Shown: positions 33,005 through 52,558 of the stretch, piece by piece
How the letters are laid out: each line of letters starts with the position of its first letter
How positions within the stretch are numbered: position 1 is the first letter of the stretch
Origin: Juglans regia
Lineage: Eukaryota > Streptophyta > Magnoliopsida > Fagales > Juglandaceae
NCBI RefSeq assembly: GCF_001411555.2
Contig: NC_049903.1
Coordinates: 16,907,234 to 16,971,233, forward strand
Reading direction: 5' to 3'
Length of the DNA: 64,000 nt
Program-made: the position numbers and the translations under genes
The notes under the pieces: generated by a model
What the model saw: only the letters and a program-made list of their open reading frames with translations
The model's database searches: none
What the model was told of the DNA's origin: nothing

Positions 33005-33940
33005 ATGGCCGCCAATTGCCCATATCTCCCCCTTCTCCTTGCCATATTCACCATCATCAACTCAGCCTCTGCACAACTCCCAACCACCACCACCACCCCT
33101 TCTCCACCTCCACCACCTTTTGTTCCATCGCTGCCACCTCCCTCGCCATTGCCAACACCTCCTCCTCCTCCTCCATCTCTGTCGCCATCTCCCCCTCCAT
33201 TGCTAACGCCGTTACCACCACCTCCATCTCTATCAACACCTCCCCCTCCATCAGTCACGCCACTCGCACCACCTCCCCATCATTTTCCATCCCCACCTCC
33301 TCCTCCTCCTTCCCGTCGAGCACCAGCACGACGATCACCGCGACCTCAACAACTGAACAACATAATCGACGCACTGATGGGCGCCGGTGACTTCACGAAT
33401 TTGGAGGACATTATCTCAGCGATCAATCCATTGAGTCTCCCACTGAGCGCCACCATCTTCATCCCACAAGAAGATCCCCTCAACGTCACGCCCCTTTACA
33501 TGGACCCCTTCATTTTTCCCTACCACATTGTTCCTCAGCGTCTCTCTTTCTCTGACCTCCAACTCCTCAGAACCAACACTCGCCTCCCAACCCTCCTACC
33601 GCACAAGTCTATCCTCATCACCAACAGCTCTGCCTCCAACTTCACCCTCGACGACTCTTGTATCACCCAACCAGACGTCTACAGCAACAACGCCGTCACA
33701 GTGCACGGAATTTCCGCCGTTCTTGACTACGCTACTTACGGTGATGGGTTGCACAAATCGTCCAAACCTCCAGCACCGCAGCCGGAGGCTATTACTCCCG
33801 CACCGCGCTTTGCACCAGGCGGACCAGTCACTGACTCAATGTCAGATGCTGCGTGCCTTTGCAGCGAGTCTCCGATTGTTTTCTTTATTGTTTCTGCGGT
33901 TCTGGCTTTCAAGATTCACGGGAACCCTCTTGCTCGTTGA
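33005..33940 (+). CDS. FAS1-domain (fasciclin-like) cell-surface protein with proline-rich spacer
   Basis: Single exon, 311 residues. Residues 1-23 (ending NSASA before Q) are a typical signal peptide. Residues about 25-115 are a proline-rich spacer of repeated S/T-P-P-P-P blocks as in extensin and arabinogalactan proteins, where prolines are usually hydroxylated and glycosylated. Residues about 115-245 are one FAS1 domain, with NNIIDALMGAGDF, the ATIFIP strand of the H1 region, FPYHIVPQRLSFSDL (H2/YH region) and AVTVHGISAVLDY at its end. After a Pro-rich linker, a hydrophobic C-terminus (SPIVFFIVSAVLAFKI) could be a membrane anchor or GPI-attachment signal. Such proteins act in cell-wall adhesion and signalling. 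Two overlapping frames (33016-33390, 33528-34187) are shadows of the GC-rich repeat. It is convergent with the JMJ gene. Exact FLA subgroup not assigned. Confidence 0.88.
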   Translation: MAANCPYLPLLLAIFTIINSASAQLPTTTTTPSPPPPPFVPSLPPPSPLPTPPPPPPSLSPSPPPLLTPLPPPPSLSTPPPPSVTPLAPPPHHFPSPPPPPPSRRAPARRSPRPQQLNNIIDALMGAGDFTNLEDIISAINPLSLPLSATIFIPQEDPLNVTPLYMDPFIFPYHIVPQRLSFSDLQLLRTNTRLPTLLPHKSILITNSSASNFTLDDSCITQPDVYSNNAVTVHGISAVLDYATYGDGLHKSSKPPAPQPEAITPAPRFAPGGPVTDSMSDAACLCSESPIVFFIVSAVLAFKIHGNPLAR

Positions 33941-34246
33941 CGGGTTCCCGAGTTTTTCCAAGAATTGGAGTACAGAGTGCTGTTGCGCAGCACAAAGGAT
34001 CAGGTCCAAGATGAGTATTTCTTTCTTGGGGTCATTCATGGGGTGGCAATTGCCAATCATCTCTGCAGGTCTCGTTCTTCGATGGGTTTATATCTTAGGA
34101 ACCTTGATCTCAGCCAAAAGACCTTTATCATCGATCAGAATCCTTTTTAATTTTCATATATTTCCACGAGGTTTTAGTTTGCTCTGATCCTGTACATGAC
34201 TGTATTCTTTCTCATGAATGCGGGTAATATTTCCATTCTGCTAGAA

Positions 34247-34252
34247 AATAAA
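34247..34252 (+). terminator. putative polyadenylation signal of the FAS1 gene
   Basis: AATAAA about 307 bases after the stop codon, followed by a T-rich stretch. Assignment is positional only. Confidence 0.4.
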
Positions 34253-34611
34253 ATGTTTCTTTTGTCTGTTACACTTTTCACTCTTTGGGATTCACGAGGA
34301 TAATTGTAGTATTGTACAGCCATATTCATTTCGAATGAAATAACACTGTTGTTTCCTTTTCCCAGTTTCCTTTCCTGACTTTGTTGTAAAACTCTTTTTA
34401 CACTGATGTAGCTTATTTTGCACAAATTGATGTATCTTATTTTGACTCTATAGATCTACTTCGTGGTAAAAAGAGTTTTACAATTTAATATAATTCAAGA
34501 AGCCACTTCAATTTATTATTATTTATTTATTTATTTGAGATTTGTTTGTGAACCTAGCCCTTCTCTCTCTTTTTGTCATTCATACACTTCTTGCCTGCCT
34601 AAATTTAGACT

Positions 34612-34735
34612 AAGACGACGTTTGGATGCTAAGTTGATCTTAGATTATTTGCAAATAGTAGTGAAAAAGTAATGAATTATTTGTGAATAGTAGTGAAGTA
34701 GTCTAAGACTTACCAAACTAGCCTAAGGTTATGGC
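34612..34735 (+). mobile_element. short GTTTG-type MITE
   Basis: ACGACGTTTGGATGCTAAG at the left and CCAAACTAGCC at the right frame an interior with two TTTG(T/C)(G/A)AATAGTAGTGAA units, a block also present in the copies at 36.3 and 46.8 kb. Confidence 0.5.
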
Positions 34736-34952
34736 TGGTCCTAAAGACTAATAACACTAACAAAATTCAAAGAAATTTTGACCAGTGTCAACTCTCGGCC
34801 ATTGTTAGAGCATCTCATGCAAAGAGAGGAGAAAACCATGAGAGTCCTGTATGAAACCCCTGTAAGAGAGCACAAAACAGTAGACTTCCCTTCGGAGGTT
34901 ATTGTGCTATCTGGAATTATAAGAATTCACTTAGAAAAAAAGAAAAAAAAAA

Positions 34953-35156
34953 AGAATTAGTCATATTGAAAGGAATATCGTGAATATAAATATATCATAC
35001 ACTGGTGATTTGTCAATCGAAAATAACATTCTGTTTTCAGTTTAATGAAAAAAAAAAAAAAGAATTAGTCATATTGAAAGGAATATCGTGAATATAAATA
35101 TATCATACACTGGTGATTTGTCAATCGAAAATAACATTATGTTTTCAGTTTAATGA
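34953..35156 (+). repeat. recent tandem duplication, 108-bp unit
   Basis: Bases 34953-35048 recur at 35061-35156 with a single difference (ACATTCTG versus ACATTATG), each preceded by an A run. The near identity implies a very recent event or an assembly artefact. Confidence 0.9.
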
Positions 35157-35310
35157 TATCTCTTTGTAGAGACCTAACCCTTCATCGAAATATCTTGCAA
35201 TCCCCCTACCGCAGAGAAAGTCTCCGGGGACATAAAAGACTCATTAACGTCCCTAGACACACAAATACAAAGAAACATATACATAAAAATAAATAATTTT
35301 ATTCTAAGTC

Positions 35311-35422
35311 TTTTACACTACACACACCATTCACATGATATAATTTGATTTAGAAGATAAATTTTAAAATTTGAATCTTATAAATCAAATTATGCTACGT
35401 GAATGGTATGTGGTGTAGAGTC
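35311..35422. mobile_element. small MITE with about 42-bp inverted repeats
   Basis: The left arm TTTTACACTACACACACC ... TAATTTGATTTA (35311-35352) pairs with the right arm TAAATCAAATTATG ... GGTGTAGAGTCA (35381-35422), with a few mismatches and a 28-base loop. No coding potential. Confidence 0.75.
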
Positions 35423-37131
35423 ATTGAAATAGCATTTCTCATTGAGAAAATACATGAAATTAAAACAAAACAAAAAGCCAAGTGAAAAACAAAAAACAAA
35501 GGATGGTCCTTTCCCATAAGAGGAGACTATCCCACCCTTTTGCTTGTAAAACTGAGCAAAATCATTGCGCCTGTAGCCAAACAAGCCATGGCGACACCAT
35601 ACAATGGCAAAGAGAGATCTAGAAAAAAGGATACAAGAGGGGGGGATCGGAACACAATTTCGGGAGAAAAACCTAAGGGGCCGCACGTCTAGGAAAAACC
35701 CAAGAAAAATTTATCTTTTTGGTTTTAGTATATAGCGTGATTTGAGTGAATTGATGGACAGGATTATGTGTAATTAATTAATTAATGATTTGGTCAAGGC
35801 AACTTATCTTACCAATGACCACCTTGTTACTCTGGTTGCTTATTAGTAGAGAAACAGAAATGGAATTTAAGTACGTGAATGGACCAGTATGGAAAAACAT
35901 TTTTCTTTGTAATTTCCTTTCCCGTTTTGAGTTCATTTTTCCATCTGTTTTCTATTTATTTCGAAGAATTTAATGATAAAATCTGTACGCCCTTTTGAAA
36001 ATGGTCAATCTTAATTTGTTGCCGCCAAGTTCATAGCTGGGAATATATATCCATTTTAGATCCATGTCCTGATGAGGGGCAGCAGTTTCAAGCTTCCTAC
36101 GAGCTTTAATCATTTTCCTTGATTCCAGTTAAGGAGATTTTCTTAACCTATACAGAACTCAACAGCCCTGGTTTTAGGGCTGCTAGAGTTCTAAAATTCT
36201 CGGTTAGAATCTGTTCCCTCTTTCACTTTTGGCAAGTTTCCTCTACTTGCCTCGTTTAATCTCATTACCATGCTTGGGTAATAAAATGAGATTAGAAATT
36301 TATGAATGGTAGTGAAATAGTTTGAGTTAAAATGTTTTATTAGCTTTTGAGAAAATAAAGAGAAAAAATTGAATAAAAATATTATAAAGTTAAAAAATTG
36401 TTTGAATATAAATTTTTAATATTAGTTTTGTTTTAAAATTTGAAAAAGTTAGTATTGTTTTTTGTGTTTTGTTTGAAAATTTGAGAAAGTGGTAATAATT
36501 AGGTAATGATCAGATAAAAAAGTTGAAAAACTGAAAGTGAAAAGTGTTTTGCGTTTAAGTGATGTTTGGAAAGGAAATTATAAGAAGTTTTGATATACTC
36601 ATCTCACTTGCCAAACATAGCCTTCTAAAATGCAATTTTACTGTATAACAATCCCTATATATAAAAAAAAAAAAAAAAGAGTAAGAAATCAATAAGATAC
36701 TTAAACCTAAACCGTATCAAGATCTGCATCGACTGTAAAATGGATATGTAATTTATAAAGCTTGGTAAGATTTTCTAAAATAACTGTGATCCTTTGACAG
36801 CTTCTGAATCATCTACCGAGGACTCTACATCAAGGTCATGAATGAACACATGCATATACTTATGCACAACTCACGCCCGGGTTTTCACTCCCCTTTTATG
36901 GATCATTGAAAGAAAATATGCCTATTTGGTTAAATGGAGTAAGAAGCTACCTTGAGCCAAAAAGAATGATGGGGCCTATTTCTCTTCCTTATTTTATCTA
37001 CAGGATTTCTGGATCTCCTCTATCAATGGTGTGAATGCCACTCTCCATTCGGCACTTCGTGGACTCACGGGCAGAATACTCTACGCTCTATTCTGTACCA
37101 CTCTTGCGAGCTCGCCTTCTTTAAAAAGTCC
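35423..37131. other. intergenic DNA and 3' flank of the JMJ gene
   Basis: No host gene recognised between the 35.3-kb MITE and the JMJ stop codon. A MITE-like stretch occupies about 36235-36640. Bases about 36900-37131 are the likely 3' untranslated region of the minus-strand JMJ gene. Confidence 0.5.
36235..36640 (+). mobile_element. GTTTG-type MITE, long subtype
   Basis: It begins near TGCCTCGTTTAATCTC and ends near TTGCCAAACATAGCC. It has ATGGTAGTGAAATAGTTTGAG, TTTTAATATTAGTTTTGTTT and AAATTTGAAAAAGTTAG blocks in family order. Borders approximate. Confidence 0.55.
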
Positions 37132-44486
<7,355 letters not shown>

Positions 44487-45360
44487 TAGCTACAAAATTG
44501 AAAACCCTAATACACCAATAAAATTCGATACTTTAGATAGAGAGTAGGCAGCAGTCCCCAACAAACAGTATGTTTTCACTTTCTGAACCAACGGAAGCTT
44601 ATGCACGAAAAACCACGTTGAAATAAAAGGATTCATAAAATGCTGTAATAACTTGCAAATTTCATCCCATGCAAAACTGAAAAGAGCGAATTCTGGTACC
44701 CCAAAAAAGGGGGAAAATTGAGTCAAAACTGATTTTCTAATTAAAGAATGAGAAAATTTATTTCGGAAAAAAAAAATAGAGAATAAATTTTAAAAAAAAG
44801 TTAATAAGTGGACATTAATGGGAATGAAAGACAGAATCTGAAAGGAAAGAATTAAGAAAAGAAGGCAAAAGGGTACCTTGAGAATGGCTAAAGATTAGAG
44901 GTTGAAAGACGTGTATAGTGTAGTTTGATCTCCTCTCTGAGTCTCCTCCCTTTTATTAGTTTAAAGAAAAAGAAAAAAGGCTCATTCTCATTTGGGATTT
45001 AGAATTGAGAATAAATGAAGGGAAAAAAAAACTAAACACAGAAGGATAAGAACTCCTGAAACGAGGAAGTTGGATCTAATTCAAAGAGCAGCCAGAGACA
45101 GAGAGAGAGAGAGAGAGAGAGGGAGAGAGGGTCAACAAGAAGAAACCCAAAACAGGAAAAAAAACGCGCAGTATTAACGGAAAGCGGTGACTGAGAATCC
45201 AACCAACCAAACATAGGCGGTTTAACATATGTCCATTAAAAATTACACCAAACATTGTACTCTCTTCCTCGCTGCTGGGGCTCAACACAAACTCTGACAC
45301 ACATGAACGACGCAACTCTTTTACTTTTTACACGTCCGCTCGGTCATTTTATTCGTCTCG
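44487..45360 (-). promoter_or_regulatory. 5' leader and promoter region of the JMJ gene
   Basis: On the minus strand a possible untranslated first exon ends CTCAAG with a GTACCC donor at about 44877, and TTTTGTAG or TATTAG acceptors precede the ATG, so a leader intron of about 380 bases is likely. Further upstream, at about 45095-45128, is a (CT)n/(GA)n tract typical of plant promoters that bind BPC GAGA factors. No TATA box was selected. Confidence 0.45.
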
Positions 45361-46339
45361 TTAGAATTTATAGATAAACATGATAGCAAGTAAATCATAA
45401 CGAATTCATATATATATATATATTTTAAATGATTTATAAAATTTAAAAAATAATAATTTTTTAATAATAAACCTTGCTTCTTTTAAAAAAAAATAACAAA
45501 ATCTGCACGTTCTAAAATTATATTTATCATTGATTTTAAAAAAATATAAATTATTTGAGTGAAAAAAAAAATCAACTTTTTATCTTTTTAAAAAGAGAGT
45601 GTGGGAAGAATACTTTAAAATTATATCTAGCATTATTTTAAATTTTAAATTATAAATAATATTTAGAGAATTATAATCCAAAATTAGTTTGATTATCCAC
45701 CTTAATCTTTATTTATTAATACGGTTCATTTATATTATGTCGTTACGATCACGTTGCTTGAATCACCGTTAACGTATGTAAAAGGAAAGGATCGGCCGCC
45801 TTTTTTTTTTTTATTTATTTTTTGGTGATAATTATTGTCATGCCAACGCATTTTTCATTTTGGTAATAATTAAAAATAAAAAAGATTGTCGCTTTTGTTG
45901 CTGTGATAGGAATGAGATATTAAAGAAGACGGTTTCAACCAAGAAAACTTCAACGCTTCCAATCCCACTATTCTTTTCGAATCTGTTTCTTTGTCCTTAT
46001 TGTCCTTCTCGGGTCTGAAGATTCGTCTCTACTTCAGCAAAATGTTAAAAAAAGTTATCTTTTACGTAGGGATATAATCGATCGAATTGATATGTGTTGA
46101 TTTTATATTTTCAAATATTAATACCGTACTAGTGACCTTTCAAAACCAGTACTTCTATTTTTATTAATTTCTATCTCATTCGATCCGATTTTTTAATTTT
46201 AATATTAATATTATTAATGTATTTATAAAAATAAATATATTGAAAATTTATTAGGTTATAAAATGAAATTAATATATATAGTTTATATTTAAAATATATG
46301 ACCAAATAAATATTCATGTTTAAGATTTACTCATTTCTT

Positions 46340-46485
46340 TTTAGGAAACCTCTTAAAATAAAATAAACATTTCAACTTTTTTAAATTTTAAAATAAAAAT
46401 AATATTAAAAAAATATATTCTAACAATATTTTATTTAACTTTTTAACTTTAATCTCAACTCATCTGCGAAAACAAACGAGGTCAA
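46340..46485 (-). mobile_element. GTTTG-type AT-rich MITE, copy 5, possibly truncated
   Basis: Its end GCGAAAACAAACGAGGTC is the reverse of the GGCCTCGTTTGTTTTC start of copy 4. It carries AACAATATTTTATTTAAC and AATCTCAACTCATCT blocks. The other end is not clear. Confidence 0.65.
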
Positions 46486-46774
46486 ATTTTATGTTATAAA
46501 TTATAATATAATATTATTTTGTATATAATTATATATATTATATAAAGTCATATATAATATAAAAAATATTATATATAATTTTAAAAATTAATTAAAAAAT
46601 ATATATACGAACCGATCCGATTCTGAAAAACTTAAAATCGGAACCAGACCCATTTTGACTGGTTTTTTAAATGGAGGAACTGGTCCCGAATCGAATCGGT
46701 CTAGAACTGGACTGAACCAACTATTCCAGTTTGGGCTGATTCTCCGGTTTATTTTTACAAACCTAATCTTAAGG

Positions 46775-47090
46775 GTTGGTTTGTGAGTGAAATGAGATAA
46801 AAATTTTGTAAATAGTAAATAAAATAATTTGTGAATAGTAATAAAATTGTTTGAGTTGAGTATCATTTAGAAAATGAGAAAGAAAAAATAGAAAAAATAT
46901 TATAAAATTAAAATATTATTAGAATATAGTTTTATAATATTATTTTTGTTTAGAGATTTGAAAAAGTTGATTTTTTTTTTTTTTAAGTTTTGGAAAGTTG
47001 CAATGATTAGTTTGAAAATTTTATATTTGAATTATATTTGAGAATGAGATGCGATAAGATGAAATGAGAATTTTGGAATATGATCCAGTT
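46775..47090 (+). mobile_element. GTTTG-type MITE, long subtype
   Basis: It starts near GGGTTGGTTTGTGAGTG and ends near CCAGTTTCAAACAAG. It has TTTGTGAATAGTAATAAA, AGATTTGAAAAAGTTG and GATGAAATGAGAATTTTGG blocks, the same order as the 36.3-kb copy. Confidence 0.55.
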
Positions 47091-47230
47091 TCAAACAAGT
47101 CTGAAGAGTAATGATTGTACTATTTATTATTATTTACTTCTAAATTATCTACTTATAAGTTATTTCAAGATAGTTTCTCTTCTTCTTCTTATTTTTTTCC
47201 CCCTTCTCTACTATGCCTTACTATGCCCTC

Positions 47231-47770
47231 TGTTGGGGTTAAATGTCCAGGCCCAAAATGTATCTGACCCAGTCCACCACAAAAGCTTCATCAAGAAGTA
47301 AGAGGAAAAAAATAAGACAAGAGCTGAAGGAGGAAGGGAGGTCAGACACGCAAAGTGTGAGGTGACGTAAATCTGTCATTTCTCACCACTCCCAATGACC
47401 TCAATAAAAAAGAATCTGATTAGACAAAAAGAGAGGAGAGATCTTCAACCTCACGACGAAAGACTCAAAGGATATTATTTTTTTTATACAAAAGGGGTAC
47501 AGTGAGGTAAGAGAGACCATGAGAGTTTGTAAAATACTCTCATCATAGTGAATTTGTCCTACAAATAATCCGTAGACGAAGGCTCTATGCCGAACTACGT
47601 AAATCCATGTCTCTCATTCTCTATTTACATTTCCTATATTCTCTTACTATTTATTATTATGAATGTACGTATGAGCACCGTATGAACACCCCAAACCGCC
47701 ACCATGGGCTTCAAACCAAGTCATTGAGGCACGAACCAACCCCATTGGTAGAGGATATATCTTTCTCTTG
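47231..47770 (+). repeat. LTR-like repetitive sequence (possible solo LTR)
   Basis: It starts TGTTGGGGTTAAATG. It contains a CTCTCATCATAGTGAATTTG segment, common shortly after the transcription start in plant LTRs, and a GACGTAAATC block. No matching second LTR, primer site or coding region was found, so the call is tentative. Confidence 0.4.
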
Positions 47771-47809
47771 TTCTGACCTATTGTGTGATTTTATTTATTA
47801 ATACACTCT

Positions 47810-48030
47810 AATTTATACTGTTCACTTTATCCCTTGACGTGTGCCACGTGGTTTATTTAAAAAATTAAAAGCACAAACATAAAAGGTAGAGGAAATTTAT
47901 GATTTTAATCTTCCTCTTTTTGTATTTTTGGACACCATTTTTCTTTGAATATATATTTTTTAAATTTTTTAATAAGCCATGTGGCACTACATTATGATGT
48001 CACATCAAGGGACAAAGTGAGTCGTAAAAA
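47810..48030. mobile_element. MITE with long inverted repeats
   Basis: The left arm TTCACTTTATCCCTTGACGT .. GTGCCACGTGG .. TTTAAAAAATTAAAA pairs with the right arm TTTTAAATTTTTTAATAAG .. CATGTGGCAC .. CACATCAAGGGACAAAGTGA. The right arm has a 13-base insertion (TACATTATGATGT). Interior about 85 bases. Confidence 0.7.
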
Positions 48031-48419
48031 TTAGGGGGCATAGTAGCATTTTTCAAGCAAATTTTTTACATTGCCAAATCTTAAGAATTTTATTATAAGT
48101 CTAAATGTTAAAATAATTCATTTCGTTTATTTTCAAGAAGATTAGTTCCTATATTTTATTTATGAACATGTTCATATTTAAACAAAAAGCTCTTTAAAGT
48201 CTGGCCGTATAAAGAGTTTTTATTTCAAAATATAAAATATATACAATATTATAAAAACTTCTTTGAATTTCTAAAACGAATAAAAATCTATAAATCCATC
48301 TATCAAATAATATTTACTTAAAACTATCTTAACACTATTAAAATATTCAATATTTTTTTACTTAATCTCTCGGTCTTCTCCTACTTCGATTCATCCCAAC
48401 CACTAGATTACTCTCAAAC

Positions 48420-51400
48420 TCAACCGTGACAATTATTTGTCATGAAAAGCTCAACTTCTTCCTTATCTCCATGGCTAAAAACTCTATAGCTTCATCGATG
48501 GTAGCCTTCCTGCTCCACCCATGTTTTTAAACCCTGCTTCCCCTACTGATGTCCCTTCACCAAATCCTGCCTATGAATTTTGGTTTGAACAAGATCAGTT
48601 GATTTTAAGCACCCTTATCTCTTCTTTATCTGAACCTGCTATTCAACAAATTGTTCATCTTGATACCCCGTGATGTTTGGATCACTTTGGAGAAAATGTT
48701 TTCTACCACATCTAGCACCCACTAAATGAACAAACTATATCAACTAAGTACATTGAAAAACAAAGGTCTCTTGATTCTGGATTATTTCCAAAAAGCTAAA
48801 AGTTTTGCTAATGTCTTATTGGCTATTAGACATCCTCTTGGTGACTCTAAAATCACAACATACATTATTGCTGAGCTTTACGGTCATTTGATCACACATG
48901 AATTACGTTTGGAACAGGTTGCTGTCCGAAATTTTCAATCTAATGGCCAAGGACACTACAAATAATCAACCATTTCGAGGTTTTGGAGGACATGGTCATG
49001 GCCGAAGCCATGGTTGACCCAACTCATCTGCAACTCCAACAAATTCATCTAGCACCTCACACCCATTTTGTCAGATTTGCCTCAAGATAGGTCATACTGC
49101 ACTCAAATGCTAGTATAGGTTCAATCAAGATTACTAAGCTCCTTCCACTCCACAAACATATAATACATCAACTCAAGCATCATCAGATCAGTCCTAGTCT
49201 CCAGACACTGGTGCTACTCATCATGTCACCTCTGACTTGGAAAATCACAACTTTCACACTGAAGAATACACTGGACAGGATCAAGCCGTGGTTGGTAATG
49301 GAAAATGTTTGTGCATTTATAATATTGGTTCCTCAATTCTTTTATCCTCTCTCAAATCTTTCTTTCTCAATAATGTTCTTCATGTTCCTCATGTTTATTT
49401 TGAATTTCACTATTTTTTGTGTGAATGATCAATCATCAAGAGCCACATTCTCAAAGAGTAACCATGGACTATATCCATTACAACACATTTTCAAGGTATC
49501 TCGTTCCCCTACAACCTTTCTTAGTACTCGAGCTTCTGGTGGCATCATCATCTTGGCCACCCTACATTACGTATTGTTCATCAATTTTTCTCCACACATA
49601 AGTCAACCATTTCCAATAATTCTTCTAATAATGTTTGTGACTCTTGTCAAATTGGCAAGAGTTATAGACTCTCATCTTATTTATCTAGCTCTATTTCAGA
49701 AAGTCCATTAGATATGCTATTTATAGATGTATGTTGTTCATCCCCTTAATGACAATCTTTATTATCTTTGTTTTGTCTATGATTATTCTAAATACACTTA
49801 GTTATTTCCTATTTCTTCAAAATTTGATATTTCTACTATTTTTATCAACTTTAAAAATCATGTTGAAAGGCTCTTTGGTCATCTTATAAAAGTTGTTCAA
49901 TCAGATTGGGGAGGTGAGTTCAGGAAATTACATCCTATCTTCACTTCCTATGGCATCTCTCATCATCTCTCTTGTCCCCACATACACCATCAAAATGGCT
50001 CGGTTGAACACAAACATTAACATTTTGTGGAAACGGACCTCACTCTCCTTACTACTGCATCTGCTACAAAACGATATTGTTATCAGACATTTTCTACTAC
50101 TGCCTATCTTATAAACTAATTGCCATCTCTCATCACCAAAAATAAGTCCCTTCTTGAACTACTCTACAAGCAAACTCTGGACTATCATTTTTTATAAGTA
50201 TTTGATTGTACTTGTTGGCCACATCTTCAACCTTACAATAAGCACAAGATGGACTCTCAATCCTTTCGTTTGTCTTTCTCGGTTATAGCACTAACCACAA
50301 AGGTTACAAGTGCTTAGACCCTTCTACTGGCCGAATTTTCATTTCTACTAATGTCATTTTTTATGAACATGTTTTCTCATTTGCTTCACATTCTCTATAT
50401 GTGTCTTCTCCTAACAATATTGAAGGTACTTTATTACCTCCAATAATTAATCTCCCACAGTCAACCCTTCATCTATAATTTTTGAAAACCCTCCAATGGT
50501 CAGTGCCTCACCTTCTCCAGCACCAACTATGGTTTCTGCTCCTGATCAAGTGCATTCTCAAGTGTCTCATACTTTCTTGCAAACTCGAGCTTGCAATAAT
50601 ATTTTCAAGCACAAAATATTTGCAGATGGCACTTTGGCTCACCAACCTACTGCACTTCTCAACACTAGACTAGCTTCAAGTTCATCAATTACTGGTCCAG
50701 CCCTCACTGATTCAGCTCTCACCGATTCAGCTCTCATGGAGCCCATATCTTTCAGCAGTGCAGTCAAATTCCCGGAATGGCGTCAAGCCATGAATAAAGA
50801 ATTCACAACACATATGGACTCTAGTCCCTCCAACTGCCAAGATGAACGTAGTCAGCTGCAAATAGGTATTTAAAATCAAACGCCACACCGATGGATCACT
50901 TGAGAGATATAAGATCCGTCTTGTGGCCAAAGGATACACCAACAAGAGGGTCTCGACTATAGTGAAACTTATAGCCCTGTTGTCAAGCCCATTACAATTC
51001 GTCTTATTCTATCCATTGCTATTTCAACAAATTGAATTATTCGCTAATTGGATGTTAAGAATGTCTTTCTACATGGTATTATTGAACAAGACGTCTTCAT
51101 GACTCAACCTCAGGGGTTCAAACATCCATCTTTCCCTGACCATGTCTATCACTTGAAGAAATCTCTCTATGGCCTAAAGAAGCAAGCCCCATGAGCATGA
51201 TACTCTCAACTTAGCTATAAGCTTCTTGAATTGGGCTTCATGGGCTCCAAATCCGATACTTAACTATTTATTTATAGTCGTGGGTCAAGTCCGGTTTATA
51301 TCCCCATATACGTTGATGACATTATTATAACTAGGCCATATCGGATGCTTATTACCTAACTTATCACTACTCTTCAATCCATCTTTGCACCAAAAGACCT

Positions 51401-51568
51401 TGGGCCATTGCATTATTTCATTGGAGTAGAGGCTCACTTCACTGTAGATGGGTTTTATCTATCCCAGCAGCGCTACATCCAAGAACTTTTTCAGAAAACA
51501 AACATGCATACCAAGCCCACCCACCATATTACCCTCAAACTCAATCGTGACAAAGTAAATGTCATTCT
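48420..51568 (+). mobile_element. decayed Ty1/copia retrotransposon, plus strand
   Basis: Order on the plus strand: gag (48430-48970; DVWITLEKMFSTTSS..NKLYQLSTLKNKG, then an FRGFGGHGHG-type linker and CQICLKIGHTALKC knuckle at about 49070), protease/pre-integrase (about 49200-49700; DTGATHHVT, NNVCDSCQIGKSYRL), integrase remnants to about 50450, a linker (50590-50870; TRACNNIFKHKIFADG, VKFPEWRQAMNKEF) and reverse transcriptase (50870-51560; HTDGSLERYKIRLVAKGYT, KSLYGLKKQAP, YIPIYVDDIIIT, LGPLHYFIGVEA, QQRYIQELFQK). Frameshifts and stops throughout. After the inserted non-autonomous element it resumes at 52564 for a few codons. No LTR of its own was identified. Confidence 0.88.
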
Positions 51569-52558
51569 TGTTGAAAATAATATCAAATCAATAATTTGAT
51601 TTGATATAATCTTAATTTTATTTTCATACTTGTCAAATCATTTTGATTTGATATTATCTTGATTTAATTTTCATAATGTTTAAGATATTTACTTTATCTT
51701 ATCTCCATTGTATTCTATAAATAGAAATGTAGGCTTTGTATTCAGTAACAATTGAGAAAGTAAAAATATAACACTCAAAGTCTCTTTCTCTCTTTCTCTT
51801 TTCTCCATCTTTTTTTATATTATGTTTTATTTTCTAACATGGTATCAGAGCTATTGGCTAACGCTAGGCTCGATCTTGTGGAATATTTACTCTTCCACAA
51901 GCTTTACCTTACAAAATTTTCATTGCTGATCATTTATGTATCATCTCAAATCAATAAATTTGGAATATCTCTATCAGTTGTGAGACCTTTTTTTATTGGG
52001 TTTTGATCTGTTATGAACATTGTTTGAAACTCCAGATCCAATTTTAGCTTTTGATTTTGGTCTAATAGTTGACCAAAACCATATATAGCCCATTGTTACC
52101 CATATCTCTAGATTTGATATTATAGCTACCATCAACTTCATCACCAACACCATCATCCCATCGACGATCAATTAATGAATATGAAGGCTACTTTCAAATT
52201 TCAAACTCAAGATTCCAAAGTTCTCAAACTTGAGGTTGAGAGGGGATGTTGAAGATAATATCAAATCAATAATTTGATTTCATATTATCTTGATTTAATT
52301 TTCATAATTATCAAACTATTTTGATTATCTTGATTTGATTTTTATAATTATCAAATTATTTTGATTTGATATTATTTTAATTTGATTTTCATAATATTTA
52401 AGATATTTACTTTATCTTAACTCCATGTAATTTCTCTATAAATAGAAATGTATGTTTTGTATTCAGTAACAATTGAGAAAGCAAAGATGTATTAACCCTC
52501 AAAATCTATTTCCCTCTTTATCTCTTCTCCATCTTTTTTTATATTATATTTTCTAACA
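51569..52558 (+). mobile_element. complete 990-bp non-autonomous LTR retroelement inserted in the copia relic
   Basis: Direct terminal repeats 51569-51839 (271 bases) and 52247-52558 (312 bases) both start TGTTGAAgATAATATCAAATC-like (first copy TGTTGAAAATAATAT) and end TTTCTAACA; the second is longer because of an extra TTTTGATTTGATATTATTTT-like block. The interior (407 bases) opens with TGGTATCAGAGCTATTGG, a perfect tRNA-Met primer site, and closes with the purine tract GAGAGGGGA. ATTCT flanks both sides (51564-51568 and 52559-52563). There is no gag or pol, so it depends on another element. Confidence 0.9.

Larger units (their letters stand above)
45361..47230. other. AT-rich intergenic DNA with MITEs
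   Basis: No gene recognised. A degenerate CCGGTTC/GAACCG-rich stretch at 46605-46760 opens a Pro/Gly-poor artefactual frame (46588-46866). MITE-like copies at 46340-46485 and 46775-47090 are listed separately. Confidence 0.5.

Noticed and set aside
33016..33390. 124-residue Ser/Thr/His-rich frame overlapping the FAS1 gene
   Set aside because: Shifted-frame reading of the CCACCACC-type repeat that encodes the proline spacer; no independent start context.
33528..34187. 219-residue frame overlapping the end of the FAS1 gene
   Set aside because: Frame shadow of the FAS1 coding region running into the 3' flank; no domain.
46588..46866. 92-residue frame rich in Pro, Asp and Phe
   Set aside because: Arises from degenerate CCGGTTC/GAACCG repeats common in plant intergenic DNA.
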